Part shown: positions 1-6,339 of the stretch, piece by piece
Layout: every line of letters starts with the position of its first letter
Numbering within the stretch: position 1 is the stretch's first letter
NCBI GenBank assembly: GCA_947643595.1
Contig: CANRWP010000030.1
Span: forward strand, 1-37,724
DNA length: 37,724 nt
Reading direction: 5' to 3'
Source: an uncultured bacterium
GTDB taxonomy: Bacteria > Bacillota > Clostridia > Lachnospirales > Lachnospiraceae
The notes under the pieces: generated by a model
The model's database searches: none
What the model was told of the DNA's origin: nothing
The model's input: the letters and a program-made list of their open reading frames with translations, nothing else
Position numbers and translations under genes: made by a program

Positions 1-184
1 TGTTCCTTGCCGGGGCTATGATGTTCTCTGTCTTCGGGAAGTAGAGCTCATCCCCTTTGGCGTACTCACTTAGCTCAATGAACTTCTCAATCCCTATGAT
101 TTCCACCACAGGACGGTAGCTTTCTGATATATCCTCCAACGTAGTCTCTTCAATGAGGGCTCTTGTGAGTTCATCCACTGCCAT
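1..184 (-). CDS. Mor-type transcription activator, N-terminal part (runs off the window)
   Basis: The reading frame starts at an ATG at 184 with a GGAGG site five bases upstream and is open to base 1, giving 61 residues without a stop. It begins MAVDELTRALIEE and contains the stretch YFPKTENIIAPARN, which I recognise as the middle of small Mor/C-family activators of Mu-like phages; the helix-turn-helix would lie beyond the window. In Mu, Mor turns on middle transcription after the early genes. Here it is the last visible gene of the minus-strand prophage block, just downstream of the endolysin, which fits Mu-like order in Firmicutes. The assignment rests on the partial sequence and the context; the DNA-binding half cannot be seen. 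Confidence 0.7.
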   Translation of the reverse strand, partial: MAVDELTRALIEETTLEDISESYRPVVEIIGIEKFIELSEYAKGDELYFPKTENIIAPARN

Positions 185-203
185 CTCCGCCTCCTTCCCG
201 CTA

Positions 204-635
204 CTATGAGGCTTTCTTGGTGTAGGAGAGGCTTATCCATCTGTTTTCTCCGGATTTCAGCCTGCCCCATCCGTCCTTTTCCTCCACAATAGTGTACTTG
301 TTCTTCTTGCCTACCTTCTCACGGATGGCTCCCACCACGCTGTGTCCGGTTCCTGGTCCAGAGCGAATATTCAGCACATCACAGGTGGTAATGATGAGGT
401 ATGGCGTGAAGCTTGTGCCGCCTCCGGATACAGCCGCCTTCTTTGTGTAGGAGAGGCTTATCCATCTGTTTTCTCCGGATTTCAGCCTGCCCCATCCGTT
501 CTTTTCCTCCACAATAGTGTATTTTTTCTTCTTCCCTTCCTTCTCACGGATGGCTCCCACCACGCTGTACTCGGTTCCTGCCCCGGAGCGGATGTTCAAC
601 ACGTCACAGGTGGTAGTGATGAGGTATGGTGTGAA
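204..635 (-). repeat. Tandem duplicated SH3 coding unit, period 225 bp
   Basis: Two copies (204-410 and 429-635) each encode one SH3 domain of the endolysin and are near-identical at DNA level as well as protein level, for example the shared CGGATTTCAGCCTGCCCCAT. The few differences (such as Thr/Ile, Glu/Val and Lys/Asn) suggest a recent tandem duplication. Confidence 0.85.
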
Positions 636-1757
636 GCCTGCCTGCTGCTTGTCTCCGTCATCCGGCTTCTTGCCGGAGTCCTGTCCGCCGCTTCCTGCCT
701 GACCGTTCCCGGCTCCCTTGATGGCATACAGCACCTTCAGTATCTTCTCGCCGTACCCTGCGCCGGCAGCCCATCCCTTCCCCTTCGGGTTTTCCGGTAT
801 GCCGAGATGTTCCACATAGGGGGCACAGCCTCTCGTGACATATCTAAAGCGCGGATCGACGCAGTCCTGCTTCAGCTTCGCCGTGTTGGCATAGGCCTTG
901 AGATGCTGGATCTGCGCCCGGATCCCGAGTACCGGCGTGGCAAAGCTGTTTCCCGCCTCCCCCTTTTTGGTCGCCCCCATCCCGCAGAAATTATTCTGCG
1001 AAAGTTTCACAGCACTCCCCGTAAAAGTAAAGTTGCCCGTCTCCACGCAGCTCTGGGCGAAAGCGATGTCCCCGCGGATGTTCTCTGCTTCCCCCTCCGA
1101 CAGGTACAGGGGAATCATGTCGATCACACTCTGCAGGACATTGGCATTCTTTGCCCTGATATAGGCTTCCATCTGCTCTGCCGTGGCTTCCGCCTTCCCG
1201 GTGATCTTCGTCATTTCCTCTTTCGCAGCCCCACAGCCTCCGGCGATGTCTGCCCGAAACGCGTCCCACACATGCCTCGTCGTATTGTACACATACGGGT
1301 TCGGACAGACCTTCCCGGTCACGTCATAGTGCCGGATCACATGGTCCGCGGGCACCCCGTATTTCTGCATCAGATTTTTTGTCAGCTCGACCGCCGCTGT
1401 CACTGTTGCATCCTCAAAGTACCAGTCCCTGCTCTCTGCACTCTGGTTCCCCTTGTTGCGGACGCACATCTCGATTCCTATGGAATTGGAGTTCCGGCAT
1501 TCTCCGTGTCGGTAGCTCTTCGCCCCGCAGTGCCAGGCGATGTCCCCGTCCTCGACGCTCTGCCATATCTCCCCGTCAAAGCCTACGTAATAGTGGGCGG
1601 ATGCCCCTATATACCTGCCAGCGTAGTAGCGGCAGTTCGCCTCCGCTCCGCCCAGGGCGCCCACGTAGTGGATAACGATATATTTGATGCGCCCTGTGTC
1701 GTTCTTATCGGTATAATTGTAAGGCGTCAAAAGCCTGTTGACCTTCAGTTCTGCCAT
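204..1757 (-). CDS. Prophage endolysin: N-acetylmuramoyl-L-alanine amidase + glucosaminidase-like domain + two SH3 repeats
   Basis: This 517-residue lysin would cut the host cell wall at the end of phage growth. Residues about 22-160 are an Amidase_2 domain with the zinc ligands visible as H30 (IVIH), H143 (RHYD) and C151 (GKVCPNP), plus the active-site K149. Residues about 205-370 resemble a glycoside hydrolase 73 glucosaminidase (AQSCVETGNFTF, NNFCGMG, GIRAQIQHLKAYA). The C-terminus carries two almost identical bacterial SH3 cell-wall-binding repeats (CDVLNIRSG...GWGRLKSGENRWISL) joined by a short Gly/Ser linker. The start at 1757 is chosen because a GGAGGAGGG site precedes it and the upstream small ORF stops one base before; a longer frame exists but lacks support. 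No signal peptide is seen, so release would need a holin. Confidence 0.92.
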   Translation of the reverse strand: MAELKVNRLLTPYNYTDKNDTGRIKYIVIHYVGALGGAEANCRYYAGRYIGASAHYYVGFDGEIWQSVEDGDIAWHCGAKSYRHGECRNSNSIGIEMCVRNKGNQSAESRDWYFEDATVTAAVELTKNLMQKYGVPADHVIRHYDVTGKVCPNPYVYNTTRHVWDAFRADIAGGCGAAKEEMTKITGKAEATAEQMEAYIRAKNANVLQSVIDMIPLYLSEGEAENIRGDIAFAQSCVETGNFTFTGSAVKLSQNNFCGMGATKKGEAGNSFATPVLGIRAQIQHLKAYANTAKLKQDCVDPRFRYVTRGCAPYVEHLGIPENPKGKGWAAGAGYGEKILKVLYAIKGAGNGQAGSGGQDSGKKPDDGDKQQAGFTPYLITTTCDVLNIRSGAGTEYSVVGAIREKEGKKKKYTIVEEKNGWGRLKSGENRWISLSYTKKAAVSGGGTSFTPYLIITTCDVLNIRSGPGTGHSVVGAIREKVGKKNKYTIVEEKDGWGRLKSGENRWISLSYTKKAS

Positions 1758-1758
1758 G

Positions 1759-1926
1759 TCATCCCTCCTCCCCGGAAAATCCCATCCTGTCCGGATCAAA
1801 ACTGTTACGGAATTCCCTGAGTTTCTCTTCTGCCATATCGCCTACCCTCTGCCGGATCTCCTTCCTCTGCTCCGATGTCATGTCCTCCGTATGTTCGCTT
1901 AAAATGTTATTTTCCTGATCTGCCAT
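1759..1926 (-). CDS. Small prophage protein, 55 residues, function unknown
   Basis: A short charged protein starting MADQENNILSEHTEDM and ending GFSGEEG. It has a strong AGGAGG site upstream of its ATG at 1926. Its ATG abuts the stop of the preceding gene and its TGA lies one base before the endolysin ATG, so it sits snugly inside the operon. It is mostly helical and acidic, with no membrane segment and no recognised domain. Position between the early genes and the lysin is its only functional hint. Confidence 0.65.
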   Translation of the reverse strand: MADQENNILSEHTEDMTSEQRKEIRQRVGDMAEEKLREFRNSFDPDRMGFSGEEG

Positions 1927-2601
1927 TTATGGTTCCTCCTTATCCGTATCATAATCTATGGTGATCGACGTTTTTGTCTCCACCAGTATGCACTTCCTTA
2001 TATCCGCTATCGTCTTATCCAGCATCTCCTCCGACAGGAAGGCGCGGATCAGTTCCCCGTTCTTGATCCGATAGATGTACCACAGCTCTACTTCCAAGTC
2101 CGGCTCCTCCCCTTCCGGGGCAAGGACGGAGAGGAGCGTCTCCTTATCCTTTTCATAATCCCCTTTCAGCTTTTTCAACAGGAGCTTTTTCTGTTTATCG
2201 TCCGGCTTGATGCTCATTTCGCCCAGAAAGTCCTCCAGATTGTCAAAACTGTAGTCCCCCGTGAAGATGGCTTTTAAAGCCCTCTCGAACTTGCTGTCAT
2301 ACTTGTAGGTGGTTTTTGTCTCTTCCTTTACCTTCATGCTATACACACCGCCGCCCACCAGCTCCTTCAGCCTGTCCGGATTCAGGATGTCAAGGCTCAT
2401 GCTGTCCATGATGGCAGCGCTGCCTTCCGCACTGTAAAACTTTACATATTTCACGTTGTGATCCTCCATCAGGGCAAGCCCTCTCGCCTGTAGTTCCGCT
2501 TTATAGCGGTTCAGAGCCGCACGCCCCTCTTTCTGCGCCCTGTCAAGCTGCACGCAGGCGCTGACCAGTCCCCCCTCTGTCATCTTTTTTATATCTTCCA
2601 T
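1927..2601 (-). CDS. Mu-like prophage hypothetical protein, 224 residues
   Basis: The start at 2601 (MEDIKKMTEGG) is preferred over an upstream in-frame ATG because an AGGAGG lies six bases before it. The protein is lysine- and glutamate-rich, soluble and probably largely helical (residues about 1-60 and 120-170), ending in a short beta-like segment ITIDYDTDKEEP. I do not recognise a catalytic motif. It overlaps the upstream AbrB-like gene by 13 bases, so it is cotranscribed and probably coupled. In Mu the corresponding position holds early, non-essential DNA-metabolism genes such as gam, but this sequence does not look like Gam to me. Confidence 0.7.
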   Translation of the reverse strand: MEDIKKMTEGGLVSACVQLDRAQKEGRAALNRYKAELQARGLALMEDHNVKYVKFYSAEGSAAIMDSMSLDILNPDRLKELVGGGVYSMKVKEETKTTYKYDSKFERALKAIFTGDYSFDNLEDFLGEMSIKPDDKQKKLLLKKLKGDYEKDKETLLSVLAPEGEEPDLEVELWYIYRIKNGELIRAFLSEEMLDKTIADIRKCILVETKTSITIDYDTDKEEP

Positions 2602-2849
2602 CCATGTCCTCCTGATTTTTCTGCTATCTTCCCGGCGCAGGCGCTGCATATGCCCCGCCCCATAAAGTCCTGTACATCCTCCATCGTCCTGCAGAAACTG
2701 CAGCGGGGCGTATAGGGCCTAATCAGAACCGCCCCGTTATGTTCCTCCACCACCATCGGATCCTTTGCTTCGATCGCAAGTTCCCTGCGCATCGCCGCCG
2801 GTATGTTGATGGATCCATGGCTTGATACTTTCTTATATGCCGTCCTCAT
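2589..2849 (-). CDS. AbrB/MazE/SpoVT-type DNA-binding protein with a CxxC zinc-ribbon tail
   Basis: An 86-residue protein. Residues 1-46 form a swapped-hairpin AbrB fold (KKVSSHGSINIPAAMRREL, then VEEHNGAVLIRPY). The C-terminal half has two cysteine pairs, C50xxC53 and C68xxC71, which look like a small zinc ribbon. The ATG at 2849 follows AAGGAGGAGCG and overlaps the stop of the preceding gene as ATGA, so translation is coupled. AbrB-fold proteins are usually repressors or antitoxins; no toxin partner is next to it, so a phage regulatory role is more likely. An upstream in-frame ATG would add nine residues but lacks a ribosome site. Confidence 0.82.
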   Translation of the reverse strand: MRTAYKKVSSHGSINIPAAMRRELAIEAKDPMVVEEHNGAVLIRPYTPRCSFCRTMEDVQDFMGRGICSACAGKIAEKSGGHGWKI

Positions 2850-3094
2850 CGCTCCTCCTTTCCTTCCTGAAGCCATTTCCCCATCTGCGCTTCCACCGCT
2901 TCCATCGCCGCAAGGTGGATATCCAGCATATGGTCTTTGATATCATCCATGTCCAGCCCACGCTGTATGCTTTCACGTCCTGCAAACACCTGCAGGAACC
3001 CTGCCATGTTTGCTAACCCCTCCAGGCTGACATCCTGCCCTTCAAAATGTATCTGGTCATTTCTGACCGTGATCAACAGACTGCAGTCCTCCAT
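2846..3094 (-). CDS. Small prophage protein, 82 residues, function unknown
   Basis: Starts MEDCSLLITVRNDQIHFEG after a GGAGGAGAGG site and ends EGKEER. A short beta-rich N-terminus is followed by a long amphipathic helix (about 30-80). No family recognised. It overlaps the end of gemA by 38 bases and the start of the AbrB-like gene by 4 bases, so it is part of the same tightly packed early operon. Confidence 0.65.
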   Translation of the reverse strand: MEDCSLLITVRNDQIHFEGQDVSLEGLANMAGFLQVFAGRESIQRGLDMDDIKDHMLDIHLAAMEAVEAQMGKWLQEGKEER

Positions 3095-3515
3095 CCTCTC
3101 CTCCTTTCTCCCGCGCCAGCATTGCCTTCAACGCCTCGATGAGCTTAGAGCACTGCCGGTAGTCCAGCCACTCCACGGCTGTGGTGCCGAACATCTTCCG
3201 GCACAGCCCAGACAGTCTCGATGGCTTGTCCCACCCCAGTTCCTGTGCAAGTTTATATATCTTTTTCCGTTGGTTCTCCGTTGCCGGATTCCCCCTGCCA
3301 AACCTCTTCCCCCGTTCCTGCCGCTTCACGGAATCCTTCATATTTAAAAGTTCCCCGATAACGCCCCGGAGTTCCCTTTTATTAAGGAGCTTTATGCTCT
3401 CTTTCCCGGTATGGCGTTCTACGATCAGATGCAGCTCTTCATCCGTCAGCCGCAATTCCGGGCTCTTTGCTATCCCCCATAACATCCTGATCTCTGGCTG
3501 TGCAGACATCCCCAT
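3057..3515 (-). CDS. GemA-like regulatory protein (DUF1018, Mu gp16 family)
   Basis: The 152-residue protein contains the family pattern: an N-terminal helical part (IRMLWGIAKSPELRLTDEEL, then VERHTGKESIKLLNKREL) and a C-terminal part (ATENQRKKIYKLAQELGW, then LCRKMFGTTAVEWLDYRQC and SKLIEALKAML) that I recognise from DUF1018 proteins of Mu-like phages. GemA in Mu modulates host gene expression and DNA supercoiling; the exact role here is inferred. The start at 3515 (MGMSAQ) is chosen because the previous ORF stop overlaps it as TGATG with a GGAAGG upstream; an earlier in-frame ATG at 3560 would need a larger overlap. This gene is the clearest marker that the block is Mu-like. Confidence 0.85.
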   Translation of the reverse strand: MGMSAQPEIRMLWGIAKSPELRLTDEELHLIVERHTGKESIKLLNKRELRGVIGELLNMKDSVKRQERGKRFGRGNPATENQRKKIYKLAQELGWDKPSRLSGLCRKMFGTTAVEWLDYRQCSKLIEALKAMLAREKGGEDGGLQSVDHGQK

Positions 3516-3757
3516 CACCGCCTTCCCGCCACTGCCGGATAATTCTGCCGCCGCAGGCATTCCGGTATCTGAAATTCCGGTATCCTGAATTTCCTTGCCA
3601 TCTCCTGACGGTTCCTTTCGCCATCCTGTATGCTTTCCGTATTGATGGCGATCTCCTCATACCCGTGGGTAAGGAGCGCCCCGTATACTCCCTGCATGAT
3701 CTCAAGGCTGATCTCTTCTTCCATCGCACTGCTCACAACGATCTCTATCTTCTTCAT
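3515..3757 (-). CDS. Small prophage protein, 80 residues, function unknown
   Basis: Begins MKKIEIVVSSAMEEEISLEI after a GGAAAGGAGGAGG site and ends in a basic tail (CLRRQNYPAVAGRR). It lies 15 bases after the stop of the ATPase remnant and overlaps gemA by one base (TGATG). The tail contains a short repeated pattern (RIPEFQIPEC), and the DNA there repeats GGTATC/GAAATTCCGG units. No domain recognised. Confidence 0.6.
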   Translation of the reverse strand: MKKIEIVVSSAMEEEISLEIMQGVYGALLTHGYEEIAINTESIQDGERNRQEMARKFRIPEFQIPECLRRQNYPAVAGRR

Positions 3758-3772
3758 ATGCCTCCTCCTTTC

Positions 3773-3964
3773 CTACAGCATCATCATGCTCGATGCTTCG
3801 CTGACCACCTTCATCGTGATCCGGGTGCCGCCCTTCTGTTTCAGGATCCGGAGCACGTTGCTCAGCGTCCGGTCAAGCAGCCGGAAGCACCCGCTCTGCC
3901 GGTTGTTCGCCCTGCTGACCATCTCCGCCATCGCCGCTTCATCGATCTCGTATTTCTTCCCCGG
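3773..3964 (-). pseudogene. C-terminal remnant of a MuB-like AAA+ transposition ATPase
   Basis: In this frame the sequence reads PGKKYEIDEAAMAEMVSRAN and continues with CFRLLDRTLSNVLRILKQ before ending SSMMML at a TAG. This matches the C-terminal helical domain of the AAA ATPases that occupy the Mu B position in Firmicute Mu-like phages, where B targets the transposase. A TGA just upstream in the same frame and the abrupt switch into integrase sequence show that the Walker A/B part and the rest of the gene are lost. It is followed by the usual early genes, so it marks the broken left side of the prophage. The overlap with the integrase fragment places the deletion junction at about 3940-3965. 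Confidence 0.7.
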
Positions 3965-4367
3965 TCAAGTATGCAAAAAATGACCTGAGACACCGCAGCT
4001 CATTATCTGCTGTACATTTGCTAATTTTGTCCCTTTTCTGGCGCAGGGCAATATAATACCGGATATCATCTGCCGTTATGTCATCCACTGTCTTTCCGAT
4101 CCGGGGAAGAATGAAACGGAGGAGATTTTCATAATATTCCAGAGTCCTCTTTGTGCATCCCTTGACCGTTTTCCCAACCATAAACTTTCTGATCAGAAAT
4201 TCATTCCTGTCTTCTGATAACAGCGCCACCTCCGTCGTACGGCTCTGTACCTCATATCCGCCTAGAATAACATATATTCTTTCTTTTATCCCGCCGCTGA
4301 CATCCATCCCGTCCCCGATAAGCGCCATCATGATGTTCTCATAGAGATCCTGCCTTGCATCTGTCAT
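3939..4367 (-). pseudogene. Truncated tyrosine recombinase/integrase, N-terminal half only
   Basis: 142 residues are left of a protein normally about 300-350 long. They comprise an N-terminal arm and the SAM-like core-binding domain: KGCTKRTLEYYENLLRFILP, then DDIRYYIALRQ and ELRCLRSFFAYLTGEE. The catalytic domain (R...HxxR...Y) is absent because the frame runs into the MuB-like remnant and stops after EEIRDR. The ATG at 4367 overlaps the methylase stop as ATGA, so the two genes were translationally coupled. This kind of integrase belongs to integrative elements of Lachnospiraceae. It cannot catalyse recombination as it stands. Confidence 0.8.
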
Positions 4368-5023
4368 ATGAGCATCCCCCTTTTTGCCGGCGTAACCAGA
4401 ATATTTTCTTCCGCCGTTTTTCCTTCAATATATGGATCTGTTAAAGTGTTCCCCTGGACGCATACCGCCCGGATCCCGTACAGGCTCAGCTGGACATAAC
4501 ACATATACACGGCTTTCCAGTCCAGATCCTGCGCCACAACTTCCATACTTTTCTGATAATTAACTCCTTTCCTGCGCAGGGCATCTGCCGCCGCTATGAC
4601 CATGCCCCCGCCTCCGCAGCTTGGCTCATTGATATGTATCTTCCCGGTATCATCTGGTTCCGGCACTGTCAGCTCCGCACATACCTGGCTGAGATGGTAT
4701 GGAGTGAAAAACTGCCCTGCGGCCTTGCTACCCATTCCTGCATCCATGTAGATGCTTCCCAACACATCTTGCATCTTCGCTTCCATTGTCTCCGCTAGCA
4801 TGCCCATCAAGCGGCTCAAAGCCTGCGCCTCTTCCTCATTGTATTTTTTTATGGTGTCCAGATACACTTTTTCCCTGTCCTGCCATACACTGTTATGGAA
4901 CAGCTGTACAGAATTGCTGATCGACAGCGCCATGCATCTGATCCAGTCAGTAAATACTTCATACTCTGAATATCTCCCCGCTATTTCTTTAATGGTCTTT
5001 ATGATATCCTTTTTTCTGTCCAT
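4364..5023 (-). CDS. N6-adenine DNA methylase-like protein of an integrative element (catalytic motif not visible)
   Basis: The protein resembles the HsdM-type N6 methylases carried by ICEs: a helical N-terminus, the GQFFTP motif (residues 103-108), SAM-binding motif I EPSCGGGG (133-140) and the acidic QDLD (165-168). At the position after GNTLTDPY, where N6 methylases carry (N/D)PP(Y/F), it instead reads ILVTPAKRG and ends ten residues later. I see no catalytic tetrapeptide, so it may bind SAM or DNA without methylating, or be a shortened relative. Start choice is uncertain: ATG 5023 (MDRKKDII) fits the family start, while a TTG at 5050 would add nine residues; neither has well-spaced ribosome-site bases. 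It overlaps the integrase fragment by four bases. Confidence 0.72.
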   Translation of the reverse strand: MDRKKDIIKTIKEIAGRYSEYEVFTDWIRCMALSISNSVQLFHNSVWQDREKVYLDTIKKYNEEEAQALSRLMGMLAETMEAKMQDVLGSIYMDAGMGSKAAGQFFTPYHLSQVCAELTVPEPDDTGKIHINEPSCGGGGMVIAAADALRRKGVNYQKSMEVVAQDLDWKAVYMCYVQLSLYGIRAVCVQGNTLTDPYIEGKTAEENILVTPAKRGMLI

Positions 5024-5064
5024 TCCTTCTTTTTCTTTATCATCCTCCAATCCTGTGGTAAAAT

Positions 5065-5101
5065 GGACACTGTAGAGGTTTCCAAGCTTTCTACAGTGTC
5101 C
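5065..5101. repeat. Perfect 12-bp inverted repeat with 13-base loop
   Basis: GGACACTGTAGA (5065-5076) and TCTACAGTGTCC (5090-5101) are exact reverse complements. They lie just upstream of the methylase start. There is no T-run, so it is not an ordinary terminator. It could be an operator, an attenuating hairpin, or two facing copies of a transposon end. The next bases, GGTTTACTGTGACAC, contain a loosely similar CTGTGACAC. Confidence 0.6.
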
Positions 5102-5324
5102 GGTTTACTGTGACACTTACCGCGGGTGGTGCTCCAACGCCATCTGCGGTGTCATTGGATATCTCCCATGAAAGGAAGAATCCAAACCGTTTTTATTATT
5201 GTTGCTGCCCTGATCCGGGCGACTATCTTTGTTCCGGAGATCTCCGGTTCAGGTTTCCTGATTGTGGAAACCTTCAGGATATGCTATTTTTGAAGTGGAT
5301 TATTTTTAACCCTAAAACAAATAT

Positions 5325-5372
5325 ATCGTTAATATCAAAGAATGTCAATTGTTTTTCTTTAATTTTAACGAT
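5325..5372. promoter_or_regulatory. Candidate operator pair upstream of the XRE regulator
   Basis: ATCGTTAA (5325-5332) and TTAACGAT (5365-5372) are perfect reverse complements whose centres are 40 bp apart, about four helical turns, inside a very AT-rich leader just before the regulator gene. This is the layout expected for cooperative binding by a CI-like dimer. The region 5102-5400 otherwise holds no convincing gene; a 41-codon ORF from ATG 5171 has no ribosome site. Confidence 0.35.
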
Positions 5373-5400
5373 TTATTTAATTTTAGTGAATGGAGGATAT

Positions 5401-5796
5401 ATGGACTCAATGATTGGTCTAAGAATAAAAGAACGTAGAAAGAAACTTTGTATCACGCAATCACAAATACAAGAATATTGCGGCATTTCTTCCGGAAATT
5501 TGAGTGGAATCGAGACTGGACGTTACCTCCCCTCTGCCTCTGCATTAATAGGACTATCTAAAATATTAGAGTGTTCAATCGACTGGATATTAACTGGAGA
5601 ATCTTTAAATTCAAAGAACACAGATTGCGCCGATATCAAAGAAACTGACAGACAGTTATTAGATTATTTTCATAATATGTCTCAAGCTGATCAAGAAGAT
5701 CTTATGCTTATAGCTGAAATGAAATATAACAAAAGAAAAAGACAGGAAAAATCCGCTCTTTCAAAAGGAGATAATATTACATCTGAGATAGCTTAA
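5401..5796 (+). CDS. XRE-family helix-turn-helix regulator (CI-like)
   Basis: 131 residues. Residues about 5-60 form a lambda-repressor-like HTH (IGLRIKERRKKLCITQSQIQ, then GISSGNLSGIETGRYLPSAS and GLSKILECSIDWILTG). The C-terminus is charged and helical without a protease domain, ending near KGDNITSEIA. The start is set by GGAGG four bases before ATG 5401; a longer frame reaching 5110 is spurious. Its codons and flanks are much more AT-rich than the prophage and sugar genes, pointing to a separate origin. It is oriented away from the methylase and integrase remnant and probably regulated that element or itself through the inverted repeat upstream. Confidence 0.85.
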   Translation: MDSMIGLRIKERRKKLCITQSQIQEYCGISSGNLSGIETGRYLPSASALIGLSKILECSIDWILTGESLNSKNTDCADIKETDRQLLDYFHNMSQADQEDLMLIAEMKYNKRKRQEKSALSKGDNITSEIA

Positions 5797-5834
5797 TTTT
5801 TTTACTCTTTATGGGTTATTTTTAAACCATTTTT

Positions 5835-5936
5835 TGTCCCTTTGCTTTTACGGAAATATTTAGCGAAAAATGCTTGAAAACCTTGAAAATACAACAAAGG
5901 GACATGTTTATTTTAAAGTGCTGTTTTGTCCCTTTG
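5835..5936. repeat. Repeat module A: word TGTCCCTTTG in direct-inverted-direct layout
   Basis: TGTCCCTTTG occurs at 5835-5844, its exact reverse complement at 5895-5904 and the direct word again at 5927-5936. The gaps are 50 and 22 bases. The first gap opens with a 26-base core (5845-5870) that is 24/26 identical to the core of module B. The middle copy can pair with either outer copy but not both, so two exclusive hairpins are possible. No coding potential is evident in 5797-6315. Confidence 0.8.
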
Positions 5937-5973
5937 GTTAGGTATATTATTTTCAGCTCTATCACTACAAATT

Positions 5974-6075
5974 TGTCGAATTGCTTTTAGGGAAATATTT
6001 ACCGAAAAAACTGCAAAAAGCCCGTAAATGCGCCAATTCGACACATTAAACTGTTGTTGCTTTTTTGTCGAATTG
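5974..6075. repeat. Repeat module B: word TGTCGAATTG in the same layout
   Basis: TGTCGAATTG at 5974-5983, its reverse complement at 6034-6043 and the direct word at 6066-6075. Gaps are again exactly 50 and 22 bases, and the shared core follows the first word (5984-6009). Relative to module A the three words have all changed together while spacing and core are kept. This is the signature of a conserved architecture with a co-varying specificity sequence. Module B begins 139 bases after module A. Confidence 0.8.
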
Positions 6076-6108
6076 TTTATGACACATATTTTTTTTAATT
6101 TTTAGTTC

Positions 6109-6215
6109 CTGTAACGTTAAAACATTACAGCGTCACTTTATAAGAAACGCCTATTTTACGGCATTTTCATCACTTTCTTACTTGTTTTTGTAACAAAAAA
6201 AGTGACGCTGTAACG
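6109..6215. repeat. Repeat module C: related but rearranged, with a 15-bp perfect stem
   Basis: CTGTAACG (6109-6116), ATTACAG (6124-6130) and CTGTAACG (6208-6215) repeat the direct-inverted-direct idea with a short gap first and a long gap second, the mirror order of modules A and B. TTACAGCGTCACTTT (6125-6139) pairs perfectly with AAAGTGACGCTGTAA (6199-6213) across a 59-base loop that contains TTTTACGG, also found in core A. Confidence 0.65.
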
Positions 6216-6286
6216 CCACGTTATAACGCCGAAGCTATTTACAATCAGATTTCTCTTTGTTATAATTTTAGCATACCGTAAAAAGA

Positions 6287-6339
6287 GGGATGATCGCTCA
6301 ACAAATTGTGTAAAATCAATGCTTCCAGACGATCATCCC
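6287..6339. repeat. Perfect 10-bp inverted repeat, 33-base loop
   Basis: GGGATGATCG (6287-6296) and CGATCATCCC (6330-6339). On the plus strand the second arm is followed by CCTTTCCTTTTTAT, so it could act as a weak terminator. The right arm lies inside the end of the TnpA-like remnant. Confidence 0.5.

Noticed and set aside
342..1820. Long plus-strand open frame opposite the endolysin
   Set aside because: It is an antisense shadow: arginine-, proline- and histidine-rich, without a ribosome site, and the opposite strand encodes clear amidase and SH3 domains.
1927..2601. Mu Gam host-nuclease inhibitor
   Set aside because: Position is suggestive, but the sequence lacks the Gam coiled-coil pattern I would expect.
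5171..5296. 41-codon ORF starting MKGRIQTVF
   Set aside because: No ribosome site and no similarity recognised; one hydrophobic stretch only.
5110..5400. Upstream extension of the XRE gene
   Set aside because: The frame is open but has no domain character; GGAGG directly before ATG 5401 gives the natural start.
5835..6215. CRISPR array
   Set aside because: Repeats are only ten bases, come in both orientations and change between modules; there are no regular spacers or cas genes.
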